DNA from: Aulostomus chinensis
Taxonomy: Eukaryota > Chordata > Actinopteri > Syngnathiformes > Aulostomidae
DNA length: 64,000 bases
NCBI GenBank assembly: GCA_037954235.1
Contig: JBBMOA010000003.1
Coordinates: 8,642,453 to 8,706,452 of the forward strand
Direction: 5' to 3'
Each line of letters starts with the position of its first letter. Position 1 is the stretch's first letter. This document shows, piece after piece, positions 51,052 through 62,080 of the stretch. The position numbers and the translations under genes were made by a program. A model generated the notes under the pieces. It was not told the DNA's origin. It saw nothing but the letters and a program-made list of their open reading frames with translations, and did no database searches.

Positions 51052-51233
51052 CTCGCTGAGAAAACGGTATTTGTGACCTCCGACACAGAACAGCCATAAC
51101 TTTTGTTCAAAGTGAGTTTTCTGTCAAGTTTCAACCTGAAAGCATAGAAAGATGCATAAACTTGAAGTTACAGCTTCAGTGAGTTTTCATCAAAATACAG
51201 GAGTTCTGCATGAAGTGTTCATTTTGGCCTTCT
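51052..51233. repeat. Monomer with 5-bp deletion (182 bp)
   Basis: CAGCTTCAGTGAG near 51,171 replaces CAGCTTGATTTCAGTGAG, a loss of five bases. The partner monomer in copy 1 (46,750-46,936) is intact, so the loss came after the 23-mer duplicated. It is the largest indel seen in the window. Confidence 0.92.
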
Positions 51234-52916
51234 CTCGCTGAGAAAACACTATTTGTGACCTGTGATACAAAAATGCCATAACTTTTGTTCAAAGTGAGTT
51301 TTCAGTCAAGTTTCAACCTGAAAGCATAGAAAGATGCATAAACTTGAAGTTAAAGCTTGATTTCAGTGAGTTTTCATCAAAATACAGGAGTTCTGCATGA
51401 AGTGTTCATTTTGGCCTTCTCTCGCTGAGAAAACGCTATTTGTGACCTGCGACACAGAACAGCCATAACTTTTGTTCAAAGTGAGTTTTCTTTCAAGTTT
51501 CAACCTGAAAGCATAGAAAGATGCATAAACTTGAAGTTACAGCTTGATTTCAGTGAGTTTTCATCAAAATACAGGAGTACTGCATGAAGTGTCCATTTTG
51601 GCCTTGTCTCGCTGAGAAAACGCTATTTGTGACCTGCGACACAGAACAGCCATAACTTTTGTTCAAAGTGAGTTTTCAGTCAAGTTTCAACCTGAAAGCA
51701 TAGAAAGATGCATAAAGTTGAAGTTACAGCTTGATTTCAGTGAGTTTTCATCAAAATACAGGAGTTCTGCATGTAGTGTTCATTTTGGCCTTCTCTCTCT
51801 GAGAAAACGCTATTTGTGACCTGTGATACAAAAATGCCATAACTTTTTTTCAAAGTGAGTTTTCAGTCAAGTTTCAACCTGAAAGCATAGAAAGATGCAT
51901 AAACTTGAAGTTACAGCTTGATTTCAGTGAGTTTTCATCAAAATACAGGAGTTCTGCATGAAGTGTTCATTTTGGCCTTCTCTCGCTGAGAAAACACTAT
52001 TTGTGACCTGTGATACAAAAATGCCATAACTTTTGTTCAAAGTGAATTTTCGTTCAAGTTTCAACCTGAAAGCATAGAAAGATGCATAAACTTGAAGTTA
52101 CAGCTTGATTTCATTGAGTTTTCATCAAAATACAGGAGTTCTGCATGAAGTGTTCATTTTTGCCTTGTCTCGCTGAGAAAACGCAATTTGTGACCTGCGA
52201 CACAGAACAACCATAACTTTTGTTCAAAGTGAGTTTTCTTGCAAGTTTCAACCTGAAAGCATACAAAGATGAATAAACTTGAAGTTACAGCTTGATTTCA
52301 GTGAGTTTTCATCAAAATACAGGAGTTCTGCATGAAGTGTTCATTTTGGCCTTCTCCCGCTGAGAAAACGATATTTGTGACCTGCGACACAGAACAGCCA
52401 TAACTTTTGTTCAAAGTGAGTTTTCAGTCAAGTTTCAACCTGAAAGCATAGAAAGATGCATAAACTTGAAGTTACAGCTTGATTTCAGTGAGTTTTCATC
52501 AAAATACAGGAGTTCTGCATGAAGTGTTCATTTTGGCCTTCTCTCGCTGAGAAAACAACATTTGTGACCTGTGATACAAAAATGCCATAACTTTTGTTCA
52601 AAGTGAGTTTTCAGTCAAGTTTCAACCTGAAAGCATAGAAAGATGCATAAACTTGAAGTTACAGCTTGATTTCAGTGAGTTTTCATCAAAATACAGGAGT
52701 TCTGCATGAAGTGTTCATTTTGGCCTTCTCTCGCTGAGAAAACGCTATTTGTGACCTTCGACACAGAACAGCCATAACTTTTGTTCAAAGTGAGTTTTCT
52801 GTCAAGTTTCAACCTGAAAGCATAGAAAGATGCATAAACTTGAAGTTACAGCTTGATTTCAGTGAGTTTTCATCAAAATACAGGAGTTCTGCATGAAGTG
52901 TTCATTTTGGCCTTCT

Positions 52917-53104
52917 CTCGCTGAGAAAACACTATTTGTGACCTGTGATATTAAAAATGCCATAACTTTTGTTCAAAGTGAGTTTTCAGTCAAGTTTCAA
53001 CCTGAAAGCATAGAAAGATGCATAAACTTGAAGTTACAGCTTGATTTCACTGAGTTTTCATCAAAATACAGGAGTTCTGCATGAAGTGTTCATTTTGGCC
53101 TTGT
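52917..53104. repeat. Monomer with 1-bp insertion (188 bp), copy 2
   Basis: It carries the same TT insertion and CACTGAG change as the monomer at 48,620, exactly 4,297 bp downstream. The shared private changes show common descent through the 23-mer duplication. The open frame at 52,893-53,084 is the same by-product. Confidence 0.9.
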
Positions 53105-54600
53105 CTCGCTGAGAAAACGCTAATTGTGACCTGCGACACAGAACAGCCATAACTTTTGTTCAAAGTGAGTTTTCAGTCAAGTTTCAACCTGAAAGCATAG
53201 AAAGATGCATAAACTTGAAGTTACAGCTTGATTTCAGTGAGTTTTCATCAAAATACAGGAGTTCTGCATGAAGTGTTCATTTTGGTCTATACTCGCTGAG
53301 AAAACACTATTTGTGACCTGCGACACAGAACAGCCATAACTTTTGTTCAAAGTGAGTTTTCAGTCAAGTTTCAACCTAAAAGCATAGAAAGATGCATAAA
53401 CTTGAAGTCACAGCTTGATTTCAGTGAGTTTTCATCAAAATACAGGAGTTCTGCATGAAGTGTTCATTTTGGCCTTCTCTCGCTGAGAAAACACTATTTG
53501 TGACATGTGATACAAAAATGCCATAACTTTAGTTCAAAGTGAGTTTTCAGTCAAGTTTCAACCTGAAAGCATAGAAAGATCCATAAACTTGAAGTTACAG
53601 CTTGATTTCAGTGAGTTTTCATCAAAATACAGGAGTTCTGCATGAAGTGTTCATTTTGGCCTTCTCTCGCTAAGAAAACACTATTTGTGACCTGTGATAC
53701 AAAAATTCCAAAACTTTTTTTAAAAGTGAGTTTTCAGTCAAGTTTCAACCTGAAAGCATAGAAAGATGCATAAACTTGAAGTTACAGCTTGATTTCAGTG
53801 AGTTTTCATCAAAATACAGGAGTTCTGCATGAAGTGTTCATTTTGGCCTTCTCTCGCTGAGAAAACGCTATTTGTGACCTTCGACACAGAACAGCCATAA
53901 CTTTTGTTCAAAGTGAGTTTTCAGTCAAGTTTCAACCTGAAAGCATAGAAAGATGCATAAACTTGAAGTTACAGCTTGATTTCAGTGAGTTTTCATCAAA
54001 ATACAGGAATTCTGCATGAAGTGTTCATTTTGGCCTTGTCTCGCTGAGAAAACGCTATTTGTGACCTGCAACACAGGACAGCCATAACTTTTGTTCAAAG
54101 TGAGTTTTCAGTCAAGTTTCAACCTGAAAGCATAGAAAGATGCATAAACTTGAAGTTACAGCTTGATTTCAGTGAGTTTTCATCAAAATACAGGAGTTCT
54201 GCATGAAGTGTTCATTTTGGCCTTCTCTCGCTGAGAAAACACTATTTGTGACCTGTGATACAAAAATGTCATAACTTTTTTTAAAAGTGAGTTTTCCGTC
54301 AAGTTTCAACCTGAAAGCATAGAAAGATGCATAAACTTGAAGTTACAGCTTGATTTCAGTGAGTTTTCATCAAAATACAGGAGTTCTGCATAAAGTTTTC
54401 ATTTTGGCCTTCTCTCGCTGAGAAAACACTATTTGTGACCTGTGATACAAAAATGCCATAACTTTTGTTCAAAGTGAGTTTTCAGTCAAGTTTCAACCTG
54501 AAAGCATAGAAAGATGCATAAACTTGAAGTTACAGCTTGATTTCAGTGAGTTTTCATCAAAATACAGGAGTTCTGCATGAAGTGTTCATTTTGGCCTTCT

Positions 54601-57600
54601 CTCGCTGAGAAAACGCTATTTGTGACTTGAGACACAGAACAGCCATAACTTTTGTTCAAAGTGAGTTTTCTGTCAAGTTTCAACCTGAAAGCATAGAAAG
54701 ATGCATAAACTTGAAGTTACAGCTTGATTTCAGTGAGTTTTCATCAAAATACAAGAGTTCTGCATGAAGTGTTCATTTTGGCCTTCTCTCGCTGAGAAAA
54801 CACTATTTGTGACCTGCGACACAGAACAGCCATAACTTTTGTTCAATGTGAGTTTTCTGTCAAGTTTCAACCTGAAAGCATAGAAAGATGCATAAACTTG
54901 AAGTTACAGCTTGATTTCAGTGAGTTTTCATCAAAATACAGGAGTTCTGCATGAAGTGTTCATTTTGGCCTTCTCCCGCTGAGAAAACGATATTTGTGAC
55001 CTGCGACACAGAACAGCCATAACTTTTGTTCAAAGTGAGTTTTCTGTCAAGTTTCAACCTGAAAGCATAGAAAGATGCATAAACTTGAAGTTACAGCTTG
55101 ATTTCAGTGAGTTTTCATCAAAATACAGGAGTTCTGCATGAAGTGTTCATTTTGGCCTTCTCTCGCTGAGAAAACAATATTTGTGACCTGTGATACAAAA
55201 ATGCCATAACTTTTGTTCAAAGTGAGGTTTCAGTCAAGTTTCAACCTGAAAGCATAGAAAGATGCATAAACTTGAAGTTACAGCTTGATTTCAGTGAGTT
55301 TTCATCAAAATACAGGAGTTCTGCATGAAGTGTTCATTTTGGCCTTCTCTCGCTGAGAAAACACTATTTGTGACCTGTGATACAAAAATGCCATAACTTT
55401 TGTTCAAAGTGAGTTTTCAGTCAAGTTTCAACCTGAAAGCATAGAAAGATGCATAAACTTGAAGTTACAGCTTGATTTCAGTGAGTTTTCATCAAAATAC
55501 AGGAGTTCTGCATGAAGTGTTCATTTTGGCCTTCTCCCGCTGAGAAAACGCTATTTGTGACCTGCGACACAGAACAGCCAAAACTTTTGTTCAAAGTGAG
55601 TTTTCTGTCAAGTTTCAACCTGAAAGCATAGAAAGATGCATAAACTTGAAGTTACAGCTTGATTTCAGTGAGTTTTCATCAAAATACAGGAGTTCTGCAT
55701 GAAGTGTTCATTTTGGCCTTGTCTCGCTGAGAAAACGCTATTTGTGACCTGCGACACAGAACAGCCATAACTTTTGTTCAAAGTGAGTTTTCAGTCAAGT
55801 TTCAACCTGAAAGCATAGAAAGATGCATAAACTTGAAGTTACAGCTTGATTTCAGTGAGTTTTCATCAAAATACAGGAGTTCTGCATGTAGTGTTCATTT
55901 TGGCCTTCTCTCTCTGATAAAACACTATTTGTGACCTGTGATACAAAAATGCCACAACTTTTTTTCAAAGTGAGTTTTCAGTCAAGTTTCAACCTGAAAG
56001 CATAGAAAGATTCATAAACTTGAAGTTACAGCTTGATTTCAGTGAGTTTTCATCAAAATACAGGAGTTCTGCATGAAGTGTTCATTTTGGCCTTCTCTCG
56101 CTGAGAAAACACTATTTGTGACCTGTGATACAAAAATGCCATAACTTTTCTTCAAAGTGAGTTTTCGTTCAAGTTTCAACCTGAAAGCATAGAAAGATGC
56201 ATAAACTTGAAGTTACAGCTTGATTTCAGTCAGTTTTCATCAAAATACAGGAGTTCCTCTTGAAGTGTTCATTTTGGCCTTCTCTCGCTGAGAAAACGCT
56301 ATTTGTGACCTGCGACACAGAACAACCATAACTTTTGTTCAAAGTGAGTTTTCTTGCAAGTTTCAACCTGAAAGCATACAAAGATGCATAAACTTGAAGT
56401 TACAGCTTGATTTCAGTGAGTTTTCATCAAAATACAGGAGTTCTGCATGAAGTGTTCATTTTGGCCTTCTCTCGCTGAGAAAACACTATTTGTGACCTGT
56501 GATACAAAAATGCCATAACTTTTGTTCAAAGTGAGTTTTCAGTCAAGTTTCAACCTGAAAGCATAGAAAGATGCATAAACTTGAAGTTACAGCTTGATTT
56601 CAGTGAGTTTTCATCAAAATACAGGAGTTCTGCATGAAGTGTCCATTTTGGCCTTGTCTCGCTGAGAAAACGCTATTTGTGACCTGCGACACAGAACAGC
56701 CATAACTTTTGTTCAAAGTGAGTTTTCAGTCAAGTTTCAACCTGAAAGCATAGAAAGATGCATAAAGTTGAAGTTACAGATTGATTTCAGTGAGTTTTCA
56801 TCAAAATACAGGAGTTCTGCATGAAGTGTTCATTTTGGCCTTCTCTCGCTGAGAAAACACTATTTGTGACATGTGATACAAAAATGCCATAACTTTAGTT
56901 CAAAGTGAGTTTTCAGTCAAGTTTCAACCTGAAAGCATAGAAAGATGCATAAACTTGAAGTTACAGCTTGATTTCAGTGAGTTTTCATCAAAATACAGGA
57001 GTTCTGCATGAAGTGTTCATTTTGGCCTTCTCTCGCTGAGAAAACGCTATTTGTGACCTTCGACACAGAACAGCCATAACTTTTGTTCAAAGTGAGTTTT
57101 CAGTCAAGTTTCAACCTGAAAGCATAGAAAGATGCATAAACTTGAAGTTACAGCTTGATTTCAGTGAGTTTTCATCAAAATACAGGAATTCTGCATGAAG
57201 TGTTCATTTTGGCCTTGTCTCGCTGAGAAAACGCTATTTGTGACCTGCAACACAGGACAGCCATAACTTTTGTTCAAAGTGAGTTTTCAGTCAAGTTTCA
57301 ACCTGAAAGCATAGAAAGATGCATAAACTTGAAGTTACAGCTTGATTTCAGTGAGTTTTCATCAAAATACAGGAGTTCTGCATGAAGTGTTCATTTTGGC
57401 CTTCTCTCGCTGAGAAAACACTATTTGTGACCTGTGATACAAAAATGTCATAACTTTTTTTAAAAGTGAGTTTTCAGTCAAGTTTCAACCTGAAAGCATA
57501 GAAAGATGCATAAACTTGAAGTTACAGCTTGATTTCAGTGAGTTTTCATCAAAATACAGGAGTTCTGCATAAAGTTTTCATTTTGGCCTTCTCTCGCTGA

Positions 57601-57966
57601 GAAAACACTATTTGTGACCTGTGATACAAAAATGCCATAACTTTTGTTCAAAGTGAGTTTTCAGTCAAGTTTCAACCTGAAAGCATAGAAAGATGCATAA
57701 ACTTGAAGTTACAGCTTGATTTCAGTGAGTTTTCATCAAAATACAGGAGTTCTGCATGAAGTGTTCATTTTGGCCTTCTCTCGCTGAGAAAACACTATTT
57801 GTGACCTGTGATACAAAAATTCCATAACTTTTTTTAAAAGTGAGTTTTCAGTCAAGTTTCAACCTGAAAGCATAGAAAGATGCATAAACTTGAAGTTACA
57901 GCTTGATTTCAGTGAGTTTTCATCAAAATACAGGAGTTCTGCATGAAGTGTTCATTTTGGCCTTCT
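54601..57966. repeat. 18-mer HOR, complete unit (3,366 bp)
   Basis: Order of labels: 1 GACTTGAGACAC with ACAAGAG; 2 CAATGTGAG; 3 CTCCCGCTG with CGATATTT; 4 CAATATTT with GAGGTTTC; 5 B; 6 CTCCCGCTG A; 7 CCTTGTCTCGC A; 8 CTCTGATAAAAC with CCACAAC and GATTCATAAAC; 9 TTCGTTCAAG with CAGTCAG and GTTCCTC; 10 GAACAACC with CTTGCAAG; 11 B; 12 GTCCATT with CATAAAGTTG; 13 GACATGTGATAC with TTTAGTTC; 14 CTTCGACAC with GGAATTCTG; 15 GCAACACAGGAC; 16 GTCATAAC; 17 B; 18 ATTCCATAAC. Types 13-16 match the end of the 23-mer (h, then the EcoRI-site monomer, GCAACAC, GTCATAAC), so the two HORs overlap in ancestry. Confidence 0.9.
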
Positions 57967-60397
57967 CTCGCTGAGAAAACGCTATTTGTGACTTGAGACA
58001 CAGAACAGCCATAACTTTTGTTCAAAGTGAGTTTTCTGTCAAGTTTCAACCTGAAAGCATAGAAAGATGCATAAACTTGAAGTTACAGCTTGATTTCAGT
58101 GAGTTTTCATCAAAATACAAGAGTTCTGCATGAAGTGTTCATTTTGGCCTTCTCTCGCTGAGAAAACACTATTTGTGACCTGCGACACAGAACAGCCATA
58201 ACTTTTGTTCAATGTGAGTTTTCTGTCAAGTTTCAACCTGAAAGCATAGAAAGATGCATAAACTTGAAGTTACAGCTTGATTTCAGTGAGTTTTCATCAA
58301 AATACAGGAGTTCTGCATGAAGTGTTCATTTTGGCCTTCTCCCGCTGAGAAAACGATATTTGTGACCTGCGACACAGAACAGCCATAACTTTTGTTCAAA
58401 GTGAGTTTTCTGTCAAGTTTCAACCTGAAAGCATAGAAAGATGCATAAACTTGAAGTTACAGCTTGATTTCAGTGAGTTTTCATCAAAATACAGGAGTTC
58501 TGCATGAAGTGTTCATTTTGGCCTTCTCTCGCTGAGAAAACAATATTTGTGACCTGTGATACAAAAATGCCATAACTTTTGTTCAAAGTGAGGTTTCAGT
58601 CAAGTTTCAACCTGAAAGCATAGAAAGATGCATAAACTTGAAGTTACAGCTTGATTTCAGTGAGTTTTCATCAAAATACAGGAGTTCTGCATGAAGTGTT
58701 CATTTTGGCCTTCTCTCGCTGAGAAAACACTATTTGTGACCTGTGATACAAAAATGCCATAATTTTTGTTCAAAGTGAGTTTTCAGTCAAGTTTCAACCT
58801 GAAAGCATAGAAAGATGCATAAACTTGAAGTTACAGCTTGATTTCAGTGAGTTTTCATCAAAATACAGGAGTTCTGCATGTCGTGTTCATTTTGGCCTTC
58901 TCCCGCTGAGAAAACGCTATTTGTGACCTGCGACACAGAACAGCCATAACTTTTGTTCAAAGTGAGTTTTCTGTCAAGTTTCAACCTGAAAGCATAGAAA
59001 GATGCATAAACTTGAAGTTACAGCTTGATTTCAGTGAGTTTTCATCAAAATACAGGAGTTCTGCATGAAGTGTTCATTTTGGCCTTGTCTCGCTGAGAAA
59101 ACGCTATTTGTGACCTGCGACACAGAACAGCCATAACTTTTGTTCAAAGTGAGTTTTCAGTCAAGTTTCAACCTGAAAGCATAGAAAGATGCATAAACTT
59201 GAAGTTACAGCTTGATTTCAGTGAGTTTTCATCAAAATACAGGAGTTCTGCATGTAGTGTTCATTTTGGCCTTCTCTCTCTGATAAAACACTATTTGTGA
59301 CCTGTGATACAAAAATGCCACAACTTTTTTTCAAAGTGAGTTTTCAGTCAAGTTTCAACCTGAAAGCATAGAAAGATTCATAAACTTGAAGTTACAGCTT
59401 GATTTCAGTGAGTTTTCATCAAAATACAGGAGTTCTGCATGAAGTGTTCATTTTGGCCTTCTCTCGCTGAGAAAACACTATTTGTGACCTGTGATACAAA
59501 AATGCCATAACTTTTGTTCAAAGTGAGTTTTCGTTCAAGTTTCCACCTGAAAGCATAGAAAGATGCATAAACTTGAAGTTACAGCTTGATTTCAGTCAGT
59601 TTTCATCAAAATACAGGAGTTCTGCATGAAGTGTTCATTTTTGCCTTCTCTCGCTGAGAAAACGCTATTTGTGACCTGCGACACAGAACAACCATAACTT
59701 TTGTTCAAAGTGAGTTTTCAGTCAAGTTTCAACCTGAAAGCATAGAAAGATGCATAAACTTGAAGTTACAGCTTGATTTCAGTGAGTTTTCATCAAAATA
59801 CCGGAGTTCTGCATGAAGTGTTCATTTTGGCCTTCTCTCGCTGAGAAAACACTATTTGTGACCTGTGATACAAAAATGCCATAACTTTTGTTCAAAGTGA
59901 GTTTTCAGTCAAGTTTCAACCTGAAAGCATAGAAAGATGCATAAACTTGAAGTTACAGCTTGATTTCAGTGAGTTTTCATCAAAATACAGGAGTTCTGCA
60001 TGAAGTGTTCATTTTGGCCTTCTCTCACTGAGAAAACACTATTTGTGACCTGTGATACAAAAATGCCATAACTTTTGTTCAAAGTGAGTTTTCAGTCAAG
60101 TTTCAACCTGAAAGCATAGAAAGATGCATAAACTTGAAGTTACAGCTTGATTTCAGTGAGTTTTCATCAAAATACAGGAGTTCTGCATGAAGTGTTCATT
60201 TTGGCCTTCTCTCGCTGAGAAAACACTATTTGTGACCTGTGATACAAAAATTCCATAACTTTTTTTAAAAGTGAGTTTTCAGTCAAGTTTCAACCTGAAA
60301 GCATAGAAAGATGCATAAACTTGAAGTTACAGCTTGATTTCAGTGAGTTTTCATCAAAATACAGGAGTTCTGCATGAAGTGTTCATTTTGGCCTTCT
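57967..60397. repeat. 18-mer family, 13-mer derivative
   Basis: Types 1-9 in order, then a GAACAACC monomer with CAGTCAAG and an ACCGG tail, a plain B, a CTCACTGAG B and type 18 (ATTCCATAAC). Types 11-17 of the complete unit are replaced. Private changes: CATAATTTTTG near 58,757 and ATGTCGTG near 58,879. Type 9 has GTTTCCACC, shared with the next unit at 61,146. Confidence 0.87.
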
Positions 60398-62080
60398 CTC
60401 GCTGAGAAAACGCTATTTGTGACTTGAGACACAGAACAGCCATAACTTTTGTTCAAAGTGAGTTTTCTGTCAAGTTTCAACCTGAAAGCATACAAAGATG
60501 CATAAACTTGAAGTTACAGCTTGATTTCAGTGAGTTTTCATCAAAATACAGGAGTTCTGCATGAAGTGTTCATTTTGGCCTTCTCTCGCTGAGAAAACAC
60601 TATTTGTGACCTGTGATACAAAAATGCCATAACTTTTGTTCAAAGTGAGTTTTCAGTCAAGTTTCAACCTGAAAGCATAGAAAGATGCATAAACTTGAAG
60701 TTACAGCTTGATTTCAGTGAGTTTTCATCAAAATACAGGAGTTCTGCATGAAGTGTCCATTTTGGCCTTGTCTCGCTGAGAAAACGCTATTTGTGACCTG
60801 CGACACAGAACAGCCATAACTTTTGTTCAAAGTGAGTTTTCAGTCAAGTTTCAACCTGAAAGCATAGAAAGATGCATAAAGTTGAAGTTACAGATTGATT
60901 TCAGTGAGTTTTCATCAAAATACAGGAGTTCTGCATGTAGTGTTCATTTTGGCCTTCTCTCTCTGAGAAAACACTATTTGTGACCTGTGATACAAAAATG
61001 CCATAACTTTTTTTCAAAGTGAGTTTTCAGTCAAGTTTCAACCTGAAAGCATAGAAAGATGCATAAACTTGAAGTTACAGCTTGATTTCAGTGAGTTTTC
61101 ATCAAAATACAGGAGTTCTGCATGAAGTGTTCATTTTGGCCTTCTCTCGCTGAGAAAACACTATTTGTGACCTGTGATACAAAAATGCCATAACTTTTGT
61201 TCAAAGTGAGTTTTCGTTCAAGTTTCCACCTGAAAGCATAGAAAGATGCATAAACTTGAAGTTACAGCTTGATTTCAGTCAGTTTTCATCAAAATACAGG
61301 AGTTCTGCATGAAGTGTTCATTTTTGCCTTCTCTCGCTGAGAAAACGCTATTTGTGACCTGCGACACAGAACAACCATAACTTTTGTTCAAAGTGAGTTT
61401 TCAGTCAAGTTTCAACCTGAAAGCATAGAAAGATGCATAAACTTGAAGTTACAGCTTGATTTCAGTGAGTTTTCATCAAAATACCGGAGTTCTGCATGAA
61501 GTGTTCATTTTGGCCTTCTCTCGCTGAGAAAACACTATTTGTGACCTGTGATACAAAAATGCCATAACTTTTGTTCAAAGTGAGTTTTCAGTCAAGTTTC
61601 AACCTGAAAGCATAGAAAGATGCATAAACTTGAAGTTACAGCTTGATTTCAGTGAGTTTTCATCAAAATACAGGAGTTCTGCATGAAGTGTTCATTTTGG
61701 CCTTCTCTCACTGAGAAAACACTATTTGTGACCTGTGATACAAAAATGCCATAACTTTTGTTCAAAGTGAGTTTTCAGTCAAGTTTCAACCTGAAAGCAT
61801 AGAAAGATGCATAAACTTGAAGTTACAGCTTGATTTCAGTGAGTTTTCATCAAAATACAGGAGTTCTGCATGAAGTGTTCATTTTGGCCTTCTCTCGCTG
61901 AGAAAACACTATTTGTGACCTGTGATACAAAAATTCCATAACTTTTTTTAAAAGTGAGTTTTCAGTCAAGTTTCAACCTGAAAGCATAGAAAGATGCATA
62001 AACTTGAAGTTACAGCTTGATTTCAGTGAGTTTTCATCAAAATACAGGAGTTCTGCATGAAGTGTTCATTTTGGCCTTCT
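60398..62080. repeat. 18-mer family, 9-mer derivative starting with a 1/10 hybrid
   Basis: The first monomer has GACTTGAGACAC and CTGTCAAG (type 1) but then CATACAAAG (type 10), so it is a hybrid with the exchange near 60,475-60,490. Types 11 and 12 follow, then a CTCTCTCTGAG monomer (60,959), a TTCGTTCAAG monomer with GTTTCCACC, a GAACAACC monomer, B, CTCACTGAG B and type 18. The order at 60,772-61,332 matches 42,823-43,383, linking this end of the array to the 43-kb region. Confidence 0.87.

Larger units (their letters stand above)
50304..54600. repeat. 23-mer HOR, copy 2 (4,297 bp)
   Basis: It repeats the full label order of copy 1, including the private 1-bp insertion in GATATTAAAAATG (52,951) and the EcoRI-type site GGAATTCTG (54,007). 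It differs by a 5-bp loss near 51,176 and about seven base changes noticed by eye, for example TCATC for CCATC, GAGTACTGC for GAGTTCTGC, GCCTTGTC for GCCTTCTC near 52,165 and ATGAAGTG for ATAAAGTG. So few differences over 4.3 kb, compared with several per 187 bp between neighbouring monomer types, indicate a recent tandem duplication. Confidence 0.9.

Noticed and set aside
43480..52275. AATAAA polyadenylation signals in GATGAATAAAC
   Set aside because: They occur in three monomers (near 43,488, 47,983 and 52,270) through one C-to-A change in GATGCATAAAC. No transcription unit is present, and chance explains them.
52893..53084. 63-codon open frame identical to the one at 48,596
   Set aside because: It is the duplicate of the previous frame, carried by the second 23-mer copy. 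Identity reflects the recent duplication and not protein conservation.
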